64,000 nt of DNA from Bin87 sp026710825 (lineage in GTDB: Bacteria; Chloroflexota; Dehalococcoidia; Lucifugimonadales; UBA3495). Location: assembly GCA_965232815.1 (NCBI GenBank), contig OZ247427.1, positions 3,596,001 to 3,660,000 of the forward strand, given 5' to 3'. Position numbers and translations under genes: made by a program. The notes beneath the pieces were generated by a model. That model did no database searches and was not told the origin of the DNA. It saw only the letters and a list, made by a program, of their open reading frames with translations. Below, piece after piece: positions 1-8,072 of this stretch. The number at the start of each line of letters is the position of its first letter. The first letter of the stretch is position 1.

Positions 1-48
1 TATACCGGTTTTCGAGACCGGCGCCTTCAACCACTCGGCCACCTCTCC
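1..48 (-). tRNA. tRNA-Ser(CGA), 3' part cut off by window edge
   Basis: Read on the minus strand from 48, the sequence starts GGAGAGGTGGCCGAGTGG, the acceptor and D-arm typical of a class II serine tRNA. A five-pair anticodon stem (CCGGT/ACCGG) encloses the loop CTCGAAA, which gives anticodon CGA and reads UCG codons. The variable arm, T arm and 3' end lie outside the window. Confidence 0.93.
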
Positions 49-143
49 GCGCGGCAGTCTCACTAATTCTACCAGACGCCGCCGTTCCAAATCGCCCTCG
101 CCCGACTCCCAATCCCATCGCGTGATCATCCGCCATCAACGTG

Positions 144-173
144 CCCGGTATCCAAGCACCCGGTATCCAAGCA
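144..173. repeat. Perfect 15-bp direct repeat, two copies, upstream of the helicase promoter
   Basis: The unit CCCGGTATCCAAGCA occurs twice head to tail (144-158 and 159-173). It ends 9 bases before the -10 hexamer at 183, so it covers the -35 region. It could be a regulator site or a slippage product; nothing in the sequence decides between them. Confidence 0.6.
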
Positions 174-179
174 CATAGA

Positions 180-188
180 TGCTATAAT
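180..188 (+). promoter_or_regulatory. Extended -10 promoter of the helicase gene
   Basis: TGCTATAAT is a perfect -10 hexamer with the TGn extension. The ATG at 198 lies only 9 bases downstream of the hexamer, so the transcript would have almost no leader. No ribosome binding site fits in between. This placement supports 198 rather than the GTG at 141 as the start. Confidence 0.7.
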
Positions 189-197
189 CGCCCAGTC

Positions 198-2744
198 ATG
201 TCGCTACAGGCCCAATTTTCCGAGAATCCACCCGCACGCCCTGAGAGGCCGGCATCGTCGCCGTACTGGGAAGAGCCAGCCTCATCACCTTATTGGGATG
301 AATCGGAAATCGCCGGTTTCGACTCGGCCCCACCGGCGCCCGATACGCAACGTGCCGCCTCTCCCGCCATCCTGCAGGGACTCAACGAACCACAGCAACA
401 GGCCGTCCTGAGCACCGACGGCCCCCTGCTGATCGTCGCCGGACCCGGGTCCGGCAAGACCCGCGTCATCACCCACCGCATCGCCTACCTGGTTGAGGAA
501 TGTGGCGTCGCTCCCTGGCGCATCCTCGCTGTGACCTTCACCAACAAGGCCGCCCGCGAAATGCGCGAACGCCTGGATCGCCTGATGATGGGATCCGGCG
601 AAGCCGTCACCATGGGCACCTTCCACGCCGTATGCGCGCGCATCCTGCGCCGCCACTGTGAACGCGTCGGCCTCGATCGCAATTTCACCATCTACGATCA
701 GGACGACCAGATCGACGCCGTCAAGTCCGCGATGCAACTCGCCGACATCGACCCGCGCAGCTACAACCCCAGGGCCCTGCTGTCGCGCATATCAGCCGCC
801 AAGAGCAGTCTCCACGATTCCCGGCAGATGGCCCAGGCCGCCTACGACGCCGATGACGCGTACGGCGCCCATTGGGTTGAGGCCTGCTCCCGCGTCTACC
901 ACTATTATGAGGAAGCCCTCACCCGCCAGAACGCCCTCGATTTCGACGACCTGCTCATGCGCACCGCCCAGCTTCTCGAAACGTCGCCCGAGGTCCAAGC
1001 CCAGTACCACGACCGCTACCGCTACCTGCTCGTCGACGAATTCCAGGACACCAACGTCGCCCAGTACCGCCTCGCCCGACTGCTCACCGGAACCCACCAG
1101 AACCTCTGCGTCGTCGGCGACCCTGACCAGAGCATCTACTCCTGGCGCAACGCCGACATCCGCAACATTCTCAGTTTCCAGAGCGATTTCCCCAACGCCA
1201 CGGTGATCAGCCTCGGCGAAAATTACCGCTCCACCAAGAACATCCTCAACGCCGCCGACAGCGTGATCCGCACCAACCGTGAGCGCATCGAACGCGAACT
1301 CTACACCAACAACCCGGTCGGCTCGCAGCTAACCCTCCACGAGGCCTACAGCGAGGAGGACGAGGCCGCCTGGGCCGTCGACGAAGTCTCCCGCCTCTCC
1401 AGGTCCGGTCACTACCGGTCCGGCGATTGCGCCATCATGTACCGCATCAACGCCCAGAGCCGCGCCTTCGAAGACCAGTGTATGCGCCAAGGCATCCCAT
1501 ATCGCCTGGTGGGCGGCGTCCGTTTCTATCACCGCAAGGAAATCAAGGACACCATGTGCTACCTCCGGGTGGTCTACAATCCCGGAGACGAGGTCAGCCT
1601 GCAGCGCATCATCAACACGCCCCCGCGGGGTATCGGCGCAAAAACCGTCCAGGTTCTCACCGCCTACGCCGCCCGCAACGGCATGACCACCCGCGCTGCC
1701 ATGATCGATATCGCCAACGCGCGCGCCGCGGATCGTCCCTGTCCCATCGACGTCACCGCCCGCGCCGCCCGGTCCATCGCCAGTCTCTCGGTCACACTGG
1801 ACCGCCTCGGCGATGCCGCCCGTGAGTTGGCGGTCGCCGACCTCCTCGACCGTCTCCTCGACATGTCTGGCCTCGCCAAGCATATCCAGGCCCAGGATGA
1901 CGGCGACGAACGCTGGGAAAACATCCTGGAACTCCGTGGCCTCGCCGAGGATTACGGCCCCCCGGCCGACGGCAGCATCGACGGACTCAGCGCATTCCTC
2001 GAGCGCGTGTCCCTGGTGTCCGACGTTGACCAATACGAGCAGTCCGAAGACGCTCTGACCCTCATCACCCTGCACCAGGCCAAGGGCCTCGAATTTCCGG
2101 TGGTCATGATGGCCGGTATGGAGGAGGGCCTACTGCCCCACAGTCGCTCCATGGACACCCTGAAAGAGATCGAAGAGGAAAGGCGCCTGTGCTACGTCGG
2201 CATGACCCGCGCCAAGGAACGGCTCTACCTGCTCCGTGCCTTCCGCCGCCGTTACCCTTCGTCCGGCGGAGTATCCCTGCCCTCCCGATTCCTCGAGGAC
2301 ATTCCCGACGAAGTCATGACGTCGCCGGCAGTGGACCGACCCGCGGGCACCCGCGCCGGTGCCTATTCCCTCGGAGCGTCCGGAGATCGCCCCGGCCGCA
2401 ACGAAAACGCTGTCATCGGCGGCGACTACGCCACCCGACGCCGCGAGACCCGTACCCGCCTCGGCGATGGCGATGGCGTAGCCGGGGAGTCCACCCGCGG
2501 CCGTTTGCGCGGCAACATCGACGAAAAGCTCACCGAGTGGGAATCCAGCCGCTCCGTTCGCACGCAACAACCCCGCCGCGCTCCCCTCACCGTCGGCGAG
2601 ATTGTCCGCCACCGCGTGTTCGGCGAAGGCGTCGTGCAGGAAGTCCTGGGCGAGGGCGAAACTGAGCAGGCCTCCATCGAATTCGGCGGCGACGTGGGCC
2701 TCAAACGCCTGCTCGTCTCCCTGGCCCCCCTGGATCGCGACTGA
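198..2744 (+). CDS. pcrA: ATP-dependent DNA helicase, UvrD/PcrA type (SF1)
   Basis: This is a 3'-5' superfamily 1 helicase for nucleotide excision and mismatch repair and for stripping proteins from DNA. All signature motifs are visible in order: Walker A GPGSGKT near residue 82, motif Ia with VTFTNKAAREMRERL, Walker B VDEFQDT near 280, motif III GDPDQSIYSWR, motif IV ENYRSTKNI, motif V GMEEGLLPHSRS and motif VI YVGMTRAKERLYL near 664. The C-terminal tail, with HRVFGEGVVQEV, is the Tudor-like RNA-polymerase-binding module of PcrA. At 848 residues it is slightly longer than the usual 720-780 because of an acidic N-terminal extension of about 60 residues. A GTG at 141 would add 19 residues, but it lies upstream of the apparent promoter. 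Confidence 0.95.
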   Translation: MSLQAQFSENPPARPERPASSPYWEEPASSPYWDESEIAGFDSAPPAPDTQRAASPAILQGLNEPQQQAVLSTDGPLLIVAGPGSGKTRVITHRIAYLVEECGVAPWRILAVTFTNKAAREMRERLDRLMMGSGEAVTMGTFHAVCARILRRHCERVGLDRNFTIYDQDDQIDAVKSAMQLADIDPRSYNPRALLSRISAAKSSLHDSRQMAQAAYDADDAYGAHWVEACSRVYHYYEEALTRQNALDFDDLLMRTAQLLETSPEVQAQYHDRYRYLLVDEFQDTNVAQYRLARLLTGTHQNLCVVGDPDQSIYSWRNADIRNILSFQSDFPNATVISLGENYRSTKNILNAADSVIRTNRERIERELYTNNPVGSQLTLHEAYSEEDEAAWAVDEVSRLSRSGHYRSGDCAIMYRINAQSRAFEDQCMRQGIPYRLVGGVRFYHRKEIKDTMCYLRVVYNPGDEVSLQRIINTPPRGIGAKTVQVLTAYAARNGMTTRAAMIDIANARAADRPCPIDVTARAARSIASLSVTLDRLGDAARELAVADLLDRLLDMSGLAKHIQAQDDGDERWENILELRGLAEDYGPPADGSIDGLSAFLERVSLVSDVDQYEQSEDALTLITLHQAKGLEFPVVMMAGMEEGLLPHSRSMDTLKEIEEERRLCYVGMTRAKERLYLLRAFRRRYPSSGGVSLPSRFLEDIPDEVMTSPAVDRPAGTRAGAYSLGASGDRPGRNENAVIGGDYATRRRETRTRLGDGDGVAGESTRGRLRGNIDEKLTEWESSRSVRTQQPRRAPLTVGEIVRHRVFGEGVVQEVLGEGETEQASIEFGGDVGLKRLLVSLAPLDRD

Positions 2745-2861
2745 CCCAACCGACGCGCTGCATTGATCTCAAGTCCGTGCCTGCTCCTCCGGGTCCTTCC
2801 TGATTTCGTGCCTTTGGCCGTGCCCGCGACCGTTTTCAATCTGGCCGGTGATGCTGTGTCA

Positions 2862-2887
2862 AACATTACGCCACCTTGCGTAATGTT
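2862..2887. promoter_or_regulatory. Operator-like perfect inverted repeat
   Basis: Ten-base arms AACATTACGC and GCGTAATGTT flank a 6-base spacer with no mismatch. The half-site core GCGTAAT occurs again at 2938-2944. The palindrome overlaps the -35 element at 2876, the arrangement expected for repression of the ABC importer downstream. It sits in a gene-free AT-richer stretch (2745-3071) that otherwise holds only the promoter and a leader of about 160 bases. No regulator gene lies next to it. Confidence 0.65.
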
Positions 2888-2903
2888 GCCAACGTGTTAC
2901 AAT
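2876..2903 (+). promoter_or_regulatory. Sigma-70-like promoter for the ABC importer
   Basis: TTGCGT at 2876-2881 and TACAAT at 2898-2903 are separated by 16 bases. The right arm of the inverted repeat overlaps the -35 box and the first part of the spacer. Transcription would start near 2910, about 160 bases before the TTG start of the binding protein. Confidence 0.6.
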
Positions 2904-3071
2904 ATTCCGGTCAAAATGGATTGATAGTCAACGTATTGCGTAATATCGGGTGCTTATTTCGTCGATTGATTCGCTTTGACCGCCTGAAGTCCGAGGCATA
3001 TACTGACTCGCACTTTGTCTGGCCGGCATATGCCCGCCAGACCCTAACGTCAAATATTCGGAGGTACCGAG

Positions 3072-4910
3072 TTGGTTAGACCCACCATCCTTGCGGCCGT
3101 CGCTGCTGCGCTCCTGCTGGTCATTGGAGTCGCTTGCGGTGGCACCAGCCAGGAGCAGACCGCTCCCGCCGCGCAGTCGCAACCCGAACAACCACAGGAC
3201 CAGCAGCAGGCGCCCGCCGCCGAGCAGGCAACTGCCGCCGACCCCCCAACGGCTGTCCCCACGGTCATCGCGACCGCCACACCGAGCCCGACCAATACCC
3301 CCACCGCGGCGCAGGAAACCACCGCACTCGGCGGCACCCTGCGAATCGCCACCATCCCGCCGGTGCAGCAGCTCACCGGCTCCTGGCTCGGCACCACCAC
3401 GTCCGCCAATACCCAGGTGCGTCCCTTCACCGACCCGCTGGTCCACACTGACCGCTTCGACGGTTCGCTGGTTCCGGGTCTCGCCACCAGTTGGGAAGCT
3501 AACGAAGACGGCACCCAGTGGACCTTCTTCCTCCGCGACGACGTGGACTTCCACGGCGAGTGGGGCCCGTTCACCGCTCACGATGTGCCGACCAGCGCTG
3601 CGTTGATCATTAGGGAAGACGCCATCGCCACCGACACCGGCCTGTTCCGTGGCCTCTTTGGCGACACCGAAGAAGAACTGCTGACTAATATCGTCGCTCT
3701 CGACGACAACACCATTCAGTTCAACCTCAAGACCCCCAACTCCCTGATGGACTTCTTTGCCGGCGCCCAGCAGGGAAACCTGTTCATTTACTCCAAGGAT
3801 CAATACGAAACCGATGGCATCGAACAGCTGCAGGAAAAGCCCGCCGGCGTTGGCCCGTGGGTCTTTGAATCCCGCACCATCGACGTCAATGTCAAATACT
3901 CCCGCAACGACGACCACTACCGGCGTGCGCCCTTCTTCCAGGCAATGGAATACGTCCTGATCCCTGAGGAAACCACCCGGTTGGCCCAGTTGCAAACCAG
4001 CCAGGTCCAGATCGGTGAGGTCAGCCGCGAACTGCACCTCGACGCCCAGGGCTCCGGCTTGGCCGTCCTCCAGAGTGAACTCCCGTCCATCCAGGTCGCC
4101 TTCATCATCGGTGGCATTTATAACCCCGAGGAAGCCGGTCCCTGCCTGACTGAGGAATTCCAGAACTGCTTCTACCAGCCCGACGAACCGCACCTCAACC
4201 CCATGGTTCGTGAGGCCATCAACCGCAGCATCAACCGCCAGGAGATCAACGAGCAATTGTTCGGCGGTATCGGGCGCCAGCACACCGTCTGGGGTTATCA
4301 CCCCGCCCTCCCGGGCTACAATCCTCGCTGGACCGAGGAATTCGACGAGAAATACGGCTTTGACCCCGAAAAGGCCCGCCAACTGCTGCAGGAATCCGGC
4401 TATGAGGGCTATAAGCTCAAGCTGCTCCTCACCGAGCTTCCCGGCGTGCCCGAAATGATCCCCATGGGTGAGGCTGCCTTTACCTACCTGTCCAACATCG
4501 GCATCGACGTCGAAACCGAGGCCATCAAGTGGTCCGACTACCGGGCCAAGTACTACCGCCCCGGCAAGACCCACGGCACCATCGCCGCCACCCGCGGCAC
4601 CTACCGCCCTGCCGACATCACCCTGCGTTTCTACAACCGCAGCGGCGGCGCCGGATTCTGGCGCACCTCCGTCGATCCCATGACCGACATCCTCTACGAC
4701 CAGGCGACCCAGAGCGTCGACCCCGAGGTCAAGGCCCAGGCCCTCAGCGACTTGGGTGACCTCAAGTTCGACCTCTACTCCGAGGTTCCCATCGTGTGGC
4801 TCCCGGCCCAGATCGTGGTGGACCCCGCCGCCATCGGCGAGATGGTGTGGCCCGGCAACATCAACGCCAGCTTCACCCACACCGAGTACATCACTCCCGC
4901 CGCGCAGTAA
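3072..4910 (+). CDS. ABC transporter substrate-binding lipoprotein, family 5 (peptide/nickel type)
   Basis: This is an extracytoplasmic solute-binding protein of the DppA/OppA type. It starts at TTG with GGAGGT six bases upstream. Residues 1-23 form a hydrophobic signal peptide ending in GVAC, a somewhat unusual lipobox because glycine sits at -3. It is followed by about 55 residues of Gln/Pro/Ala/Thr-rich linker, a typical tether to the outer face of the membrane. The mature domain has the SBP_bac_5 pattern, including LVPGLATSWE and the DPEKARQLLQESG stretch near 435. At 612 residues it is longer than average because of the linker. Two permease genes follow, separated from it by a strong stem-loop. 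The ligand cannot be read from sequence. Confidence 0.9.
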   Translation: MVRPTILAAVAAALLLVIGVACGGTSQEQTAPAAQSQPEQPQDQQQAPAAEQATAADPPTAVPTVIATATPSPTNTPTAAQETTALGGTLRIATIPPVQQLTGSWLGTTTSANTQVRPFTDPLVHTDRFDGSLVPGLATSWEANEDGTQWTFFLRDDVDFHGEWGPFTAHDVPTSAALIIREDAIATDTGLFRGLFGDTEEELLTNIVALDDNTIQFNLKTPNSLMDFFAGAQQGNLFIYSKDQYETDGIEQLQEKPAGVGPWVFESRTIDVNVKYSRNDDHYRRAPFFQAMEYVLIPEETTRLAQLQTSQVQIGEVSRELHLDAQGSGLAVLQSELPSIQVAFIIGGIYNPEEAGPCLTEEFQNCFYQPDEPHLNPMVREAINRSINRQEINEQLFGGIGRQHTVWGYHPALPGYNPRWTEEFDEKYGFDPEKARQLLQESGYEGYKLKLLLTELPGVPEMIPMGEAAFTYLSNIGIDVETEAIKWSDYRAKYYRPGKTHGTIAATRGTYRPADITLRFYNRSGGAGFWRTSVDPMTDILYDQATQSVDPEVKAQALSDLGDLKFDLYSEVPIVWLPAQIVVDPAAIGEMVWPGNINASFTHTEYITPAAQ

Positions 4911-4931
4911 GCGCCAACGGAACAACTCACA

Positions 4932-4959
4932 GCAGGGGCGACCGCAAGGTTGCCCCTGC
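4932..4959 (+). other. Intercistronic stem-loop between binding protein and permeases
   Basis: A 12-pair stem (one G-U pair) with the loop GCAA follows the stop codon by about 20 bases. It has no T-tract, so it is more likely a 3'-end stabiliser or partial terminator that lets the binding protein be made in excess over the permeases. Its core AGGGGCGACC resembles the GTAGGGGCG spacer repeats found elsewhere in the window. Confidence 0.55.
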
Positions 4960-4984
4960 GCGATGAAACACAAGGTAGTCAGTC

Positions 4985-5908
4985 GTGCAGCGTTACATCA
5001 TCTTCAGAGTGGGGCAATCTATCCTCACCCTGCTTGTGCTCACGGTCATCGTGTTTTCGCTGGCACGTCTCTCCGGAGATCCGCTGGACGTGTTGCTCCC
5101 ATTGGAAGCAACCAACGAGGACGCGGAACGCCTGCGAGCGGCGTGGGGCTTGGACCGTCCCCTGTATGTCCAGTATTTCACCTTCATCGGCAATGCGCTC
5201 ACCGGTGATTTCGGCGACTCTCTCCGTGTGCGTGGCCGCACCGCGATGAGCCTCGTGCTCGAGCGGTTGCCCAACACCGCCGCGTTGGCCGGCGTCGCCG
5301 TAATCGTGGCAATCGCCATCGCCGTTCCCGTCGGTGTGATGTCCGCCGTCAAGAAGGACACCGCATTCGACTACATCGGCAAGTTGATTGCTCTGTTCGG
5401 TCAATCATTGCCGGCATTCTGGCTCGGCTTGATGTTGATGTGGGTATTCGCCGCTCAATTGCGCTGGTTCCCGGTTTCGGGCAACGAAGCCGGGCCCATC
5501 TCCTACATCCTGCCCGCCGTCGCCATTGGCTGGTTCCAGGTTGCCGCCCTCATGCGCCTTGTGCGATCGTCCATGCTGGACGTCCTGGATACCGAATACG
5601 TGAAACTAGCGCGCATCAAGGGCATACCGGAGTGGAAGGTCGTTTGGAAACACTGCCTTCGCAACGCCGCCATCGCGCCCTTCACCTACTTCGCCCTCAT
5701 CATCGGTTCCCTGATGGTGGGGTCGGTGTCCATCGAGTTCGTGTTCGCCTGGCCCGGTGTTGGCCGGCTGGCTGTTGACGCAGCGGTGACCAAAGACTTC
5801 CCCGTTGTGCAGGCCGTGGTGATCACATTCTGTCTGGTGTACATCATCGCCAACCTGCTGGTGGACATCGCCTACGCTTACGTCGACCCCCGGATTCGCT
5901 ACAACTAG
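4985..5908 (+). CDS. ABC transporter permease, DppB/OppB family
   Basis: This 307-residue inner-membrane subunit of the peptide-type importer starts with the cytoplasmic motif MQRYIIFRVGQS and the first membrane helix (LTLLVLTVIVFSLARL). About six hydrophobic segments follow. The EAA loop that docks the ATPase is visible as YVKLARIKGIPEWKVVWKH near 200, with the conserved A and G spacing. The C-terminus, AYAYVDPRIRY, is the classic DppB ending. The start codon is GTG. The next permease begins 12 bases after the stop, so the two are co-translated. Confidence 0.93.
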   Translation: MQRYIIFRVGQSILTLLVLTVIVFSLARLSGDPLDVLLPLEATNEDAERLRAAWGLDRPLYVQYFTFIGNALTGDFGDSLRVRGRTAMSLVLERLPNTAALAGVAVIVAIAIAVPVGVMSAVKKDTAFDYIGKLIALFGQSLPAFWLGLMLMWVFAAQLRWFPVSGNEAGPISYILPAVAIGWFQVAALMRLVRSSMLDVLDTEYVKLARIKGIPEWKVVWKHCLRNAAIAPFTYFALIIGSLMVGSVSIEFVFAWPGVGRLAVDAAVTKDFPVVQAVVITFCLVYIIANLLVDIAYAYVDPRIRYN

Positions 5909-5920
5909 GAGCATCACCAT

Positions 5921-6856
5921 ATGGCTGCGGAAAACCGCGCTGCCGAAGCTCGGATGGCGGCAGAAGCCATCGACGCCCCAGCCCAACCCCAATCGGGACG
6001 CGTCGGCAGGGTGTGGGCGGAAGCGCGCCGCTATCCCCTCTTCCCCGTCCTTCTCTTGTTGGTCGTCCTGGTCATCCCGGCCATCTTCGCCGACTGGATC
6101 GCTCCACACGACCCCAAGCTGGGCACGCTGAGCACCCGACTGCTTCCTCCCGCGTGGATGGAAGGCGGTGACCCTCAGTACCTCCTCGGAACTGACCGCG
6201 TCGGCCGCGACATTCTGTCCCGCGTCATGCACGGCGCGCGCGTGTCCGTCATTATCGCCGGTATCGCCATCTTCATCGCGGGAGTGCTTGGCACCACCCT
6301 CGGCATCGCCGCCGGATATTGGGGAGGCTGGGTGGATGCCCTCGTGATGCGGCTCGTCGATATCTCCTTATCGATTCCCATCATATTGCTGGCTCTGGTC
6401 ATCGTGGCAGCCACCAAGCCGAGCATCGCCAACGTGGTCTTAGTGCTCGTGTTGCTGCTGTGGTCGCGGTACGCCCGCCTTGTGCGCGGGGAGACTCTGG
6501 CCGTCCGCGTACAGGACTTCATCGCTCGGTCCCGGGTGTCCGGCGCATCCCACCGGCGCATCATGCTCCGCCACGTTTTCCCCAACGTATTCAACAGCGT
6601 GATCGTGTTGGCCACCCTCAACGTGGGCTTCGTTATCATATTGGAGGCTACCCTGAGCTTCCTGGCCGTGGGAATTCCGCCCCCACAGCCGGCTTGGGGC
6701 CTGATGGTCGCCGACGGCCGCGTGCTCATCGCGTCCGCTCAGGGATGGTGGGTTTCACTGTTCCCAGGCTTGGCCATCATGCTGGTCGTGCTGTCCATGA
6801 ACCTCCTCGGCGATTGGCTCCGCGACCGCCTCGACCCCAAACAGCGTCAGGTCTAA
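5921..6856 (+). CDS. ABC transporter permease, DppC/OppC family
   Basis: This second permease of 311 residues is the partner of the DppB-like subunit. AGGAG lies just before the ATG. It has the N-terminal OppC helix (VLLLLVVLVIPAIFADWI), the periplasmic LLGTDRVGRDILSRVMHGAR signature near 90 and the EAA loop SRVSGASHRRIMLRHVFPN near 205. The C-terminal NLLGDWLRDRLDPKQR is standard. The two ATPase genes (DppD/DppF) that normally complete the operon do not follow; the strand switches to unrelated genes. The importer must use ATPases encoded elsewhere. Confidence 0.93.
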   Translation: MAAENRAAEARMAAEAIDAPAQPQSGRVGRVWAEARRYPLFPVLLLLVVLVIPAIFADWIAPHDPKLGTLSTRLLPPAWMEGGDPQYLLGTDRVGRDILSRVMHGARVSVIIAGIAIFIAGVLGTTLGIAAGYWGGWVDALVMRLVDISLSIPIILLALVIVAATKPSIANVVLVLVLLLWSRYARLVRGETLAVRVQDFIARSRVSGASHRRIMLRHVFPNVFNSVIVLATLNVGFVIILEATLSFLAVGIPPPQPAWGLMVADGRVLIASAQGWWVSLFPGLAIMLVVLSMNLLGDWLRDRLDPKQRQV

Positions 6857-6879
6857 CCAACAAAAACTACCGGCAATTC

Positions 6880-6907
6880 GTAGGGGCAGGTTTGAAACCG
6901 CCCCTAC
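6880..6907. repeat. Palindromic spacer repeat, GTAGGGGC family (copy 1)
   Basis: Arms GTAGGGGC and GCCCCTAC enclose an inner palindrome around GGTTTGAAACC. Seven related copies occur in spacers of this window (6880, 7022, 49821, 49921, 56632, 57245 and 58142). The outer arms are conserved and the inner part varies. Confidence 0.8.
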
Positions 6908-6942
6908 CTTGTTTGCCGACCCAGGTCGTAAGAACGCACCCC

Positions 6943-7018
6943 CTACCCGAACTGCGGAATCACATCCATCAACTCCCAAATTCGCCCGACGTCTGCCGTG
7001 TTCAACGCCATCGCAATA
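6943..7018 (-). pseudogene. Remnant of the 3' end of a luciferase-like oxidoreductase gene
   Basis: This 76-base stretch closely matches the last 30 or so codons and stop of the intact gene at 7081-7995, with scattered substitutions and one 15-base deletion near the stop. Shared blocks include GAACTGCGGAATCAC and CATCAACTCC. It lies between two palindromic repeats (6880 and 7022). It cannot encode a working protein and is the debris of a tandem paralogue or a partial duplication. Confidence 0.75.
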
Positions 7019-7021
7019 ATC

Positions 7022-7049
7022 GTAGGGGCGACGCATGCGTCGCCCCTAC
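7022..7049. repeat. Palindromic spacer repeat, GTAGGGGC family (copy 2), perfect palindrome
   Basis: All 28 bases form a perfect palindrome with arms GTAGGGGCGACGCA and its reverse complement, with no loop. It lies 31 bases beyond the stop of the gene at 7081 and may also act in ending transcripts. Confidence 0.85.
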
Positions 7050-7080
7050 CTTGTTTACTTGGAATGCGTCTTGGTCCCCA

Positions 7081-7995
7081 CTACCTGAACTGCGGAATCA
7101 CGTCCTCCGCAATCACCTGCATCAACTCCCCGATCCGCCCCGCGTCGCCCGTATTCAACGCCAACGCAATATGCTCCGCGCCGGCGTCTCGATACGCCCC
7201 AATTCCCGCTGCCATGCCGGCCGCATCGTTCCCCGGCAACCGCGACCGGTCCGCCGACCGCTGGCTCGACGGCCCGCCGTGCGCCTCCACCTCAACCCGC
7301 ACCGACATCACCAGATCATCCGGATCACGTCCCGCCGCCTCCGCAACCTCCCGCACCGATTGGCGTCCAATTGCGAACTCCTCCGCACTCACGCCCGACG
7401 GATGCCATCCGTCCCCACGCCGACCGGCCCGTCTCAATGCTCCCGTGCTGTTTCCTCCCACCCAGAGCGGGACCCCAGCGGTGCCCGAAACTGTCTGCGC
7501 CGGTTTGGGCGAGAATTTCAGGTCGCTGAATTCCCACCTGCTGCTGCTGAAGCGCGGGTCCTCGTTCGACCATAGCTCCCGCATTATGTCCATTGACTCG
7601 TTGGTCAGCGAACCTCGTTGGCTCAACGGGATTCCCAAGGCTTCGAATTCCGGCGTCATCGCCCCCACGCCGATTCCCAGCAGCAGGCGTCCGCCCGACA
7701 TCTGGTCCAGCGTCGCCGCGTATTTCGCCAGCTCCACCGGATTGTGGTACGGCAACACCAGCACCGAGGTGCCCAGCATGATCCGCGACGTTAGCGCCGA
7801 GATGTGCGACAGCGTCGCCATCGGATGGTAATAGGGCTTGTCGTCCAGCCGCTCACGGATGTACCCGTTGTTGAACAGGTGGTCCATCACCCAGATGGAG
7901 TCGTACCCCAACTCCTCTGCCAACACACCGAACCGGATCACCTCTTGCGGATCCTCAATCCCCCAGTTGTTGGGAACCGTAACGCCGAACTCCAT
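7081..7995 (-). CDS. LLM-class F420/flavin-dependent oxidoreductase
   Basis: This 304-residue TIM-barrel protein belongs to the bacterial luciferase-like family, whose members use F420 or FMN to oxidise or oxygenate small molecules in the cytoplasm. Family marks are the N-terminal FGVTVPN strand, LAEELGYDSIWVMDH near 25, GRLLLGIGVGAMTPEFEALG near 105 and VPLWVGGNS near 180. The ATG at 7995 has GAGGAG seven bases upstream; an in-frame codon 15 bases earlier does not. The F420-type subfamily is favoured by the SIWVMDHL pattern, but substrate and cofactor are inferred. A decayed duplicate of its 3' end lies just downstream. Confidence 0.85.
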   Translation of the reverse strand: MEFGVTVPNNWGIEDPQEVIRFGVLAEELGYDSIWVMDHLFNNGYIRERLDDKPYYHPMATLSHISALTSRIMLGTSVLVLPYHNPVELAKYAATLDQMSGGRLLLGIGVGAMTPEFEALGIPLSQRGSLTNESMDIMRELWSNEDPRFSSSRWEFSDLKFSPKPAQTVSGTAGVPLWVGGNSTGALRRAGRRGDGWHPSGVSAEEFAIGRQSVREVAEAAGRDPDDLVMSVRVEVEAHGGPSSQRSADRSRLPGNDAAGMAAGIGAYRDAGAEHIALALNTGDAGRIGELMQVIAEDVIPQFR

Positions 7996-8072
7996 CTTCC
8001 TTCTCCTCAATCGCGGATTCGCGGCCCAATCCGTGTCGTCTGCACGCCAACGGATGCGTCGCGGACACTCCC

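Noticed and set aside
2876..3079. 67-codon frame between helicase and importer
   Set aside because: It runs through the operator, promoter and ribosome site of the binding-protein gene.
2928..4973. Antisense open frame of 681 codons over the binding-protein gene
   Set aside because: High GC at third positions removes stops from the opposite strand. The plus-strand gene has clear family motifs; the antisense product is low-complexity Gly/Val/Asp.
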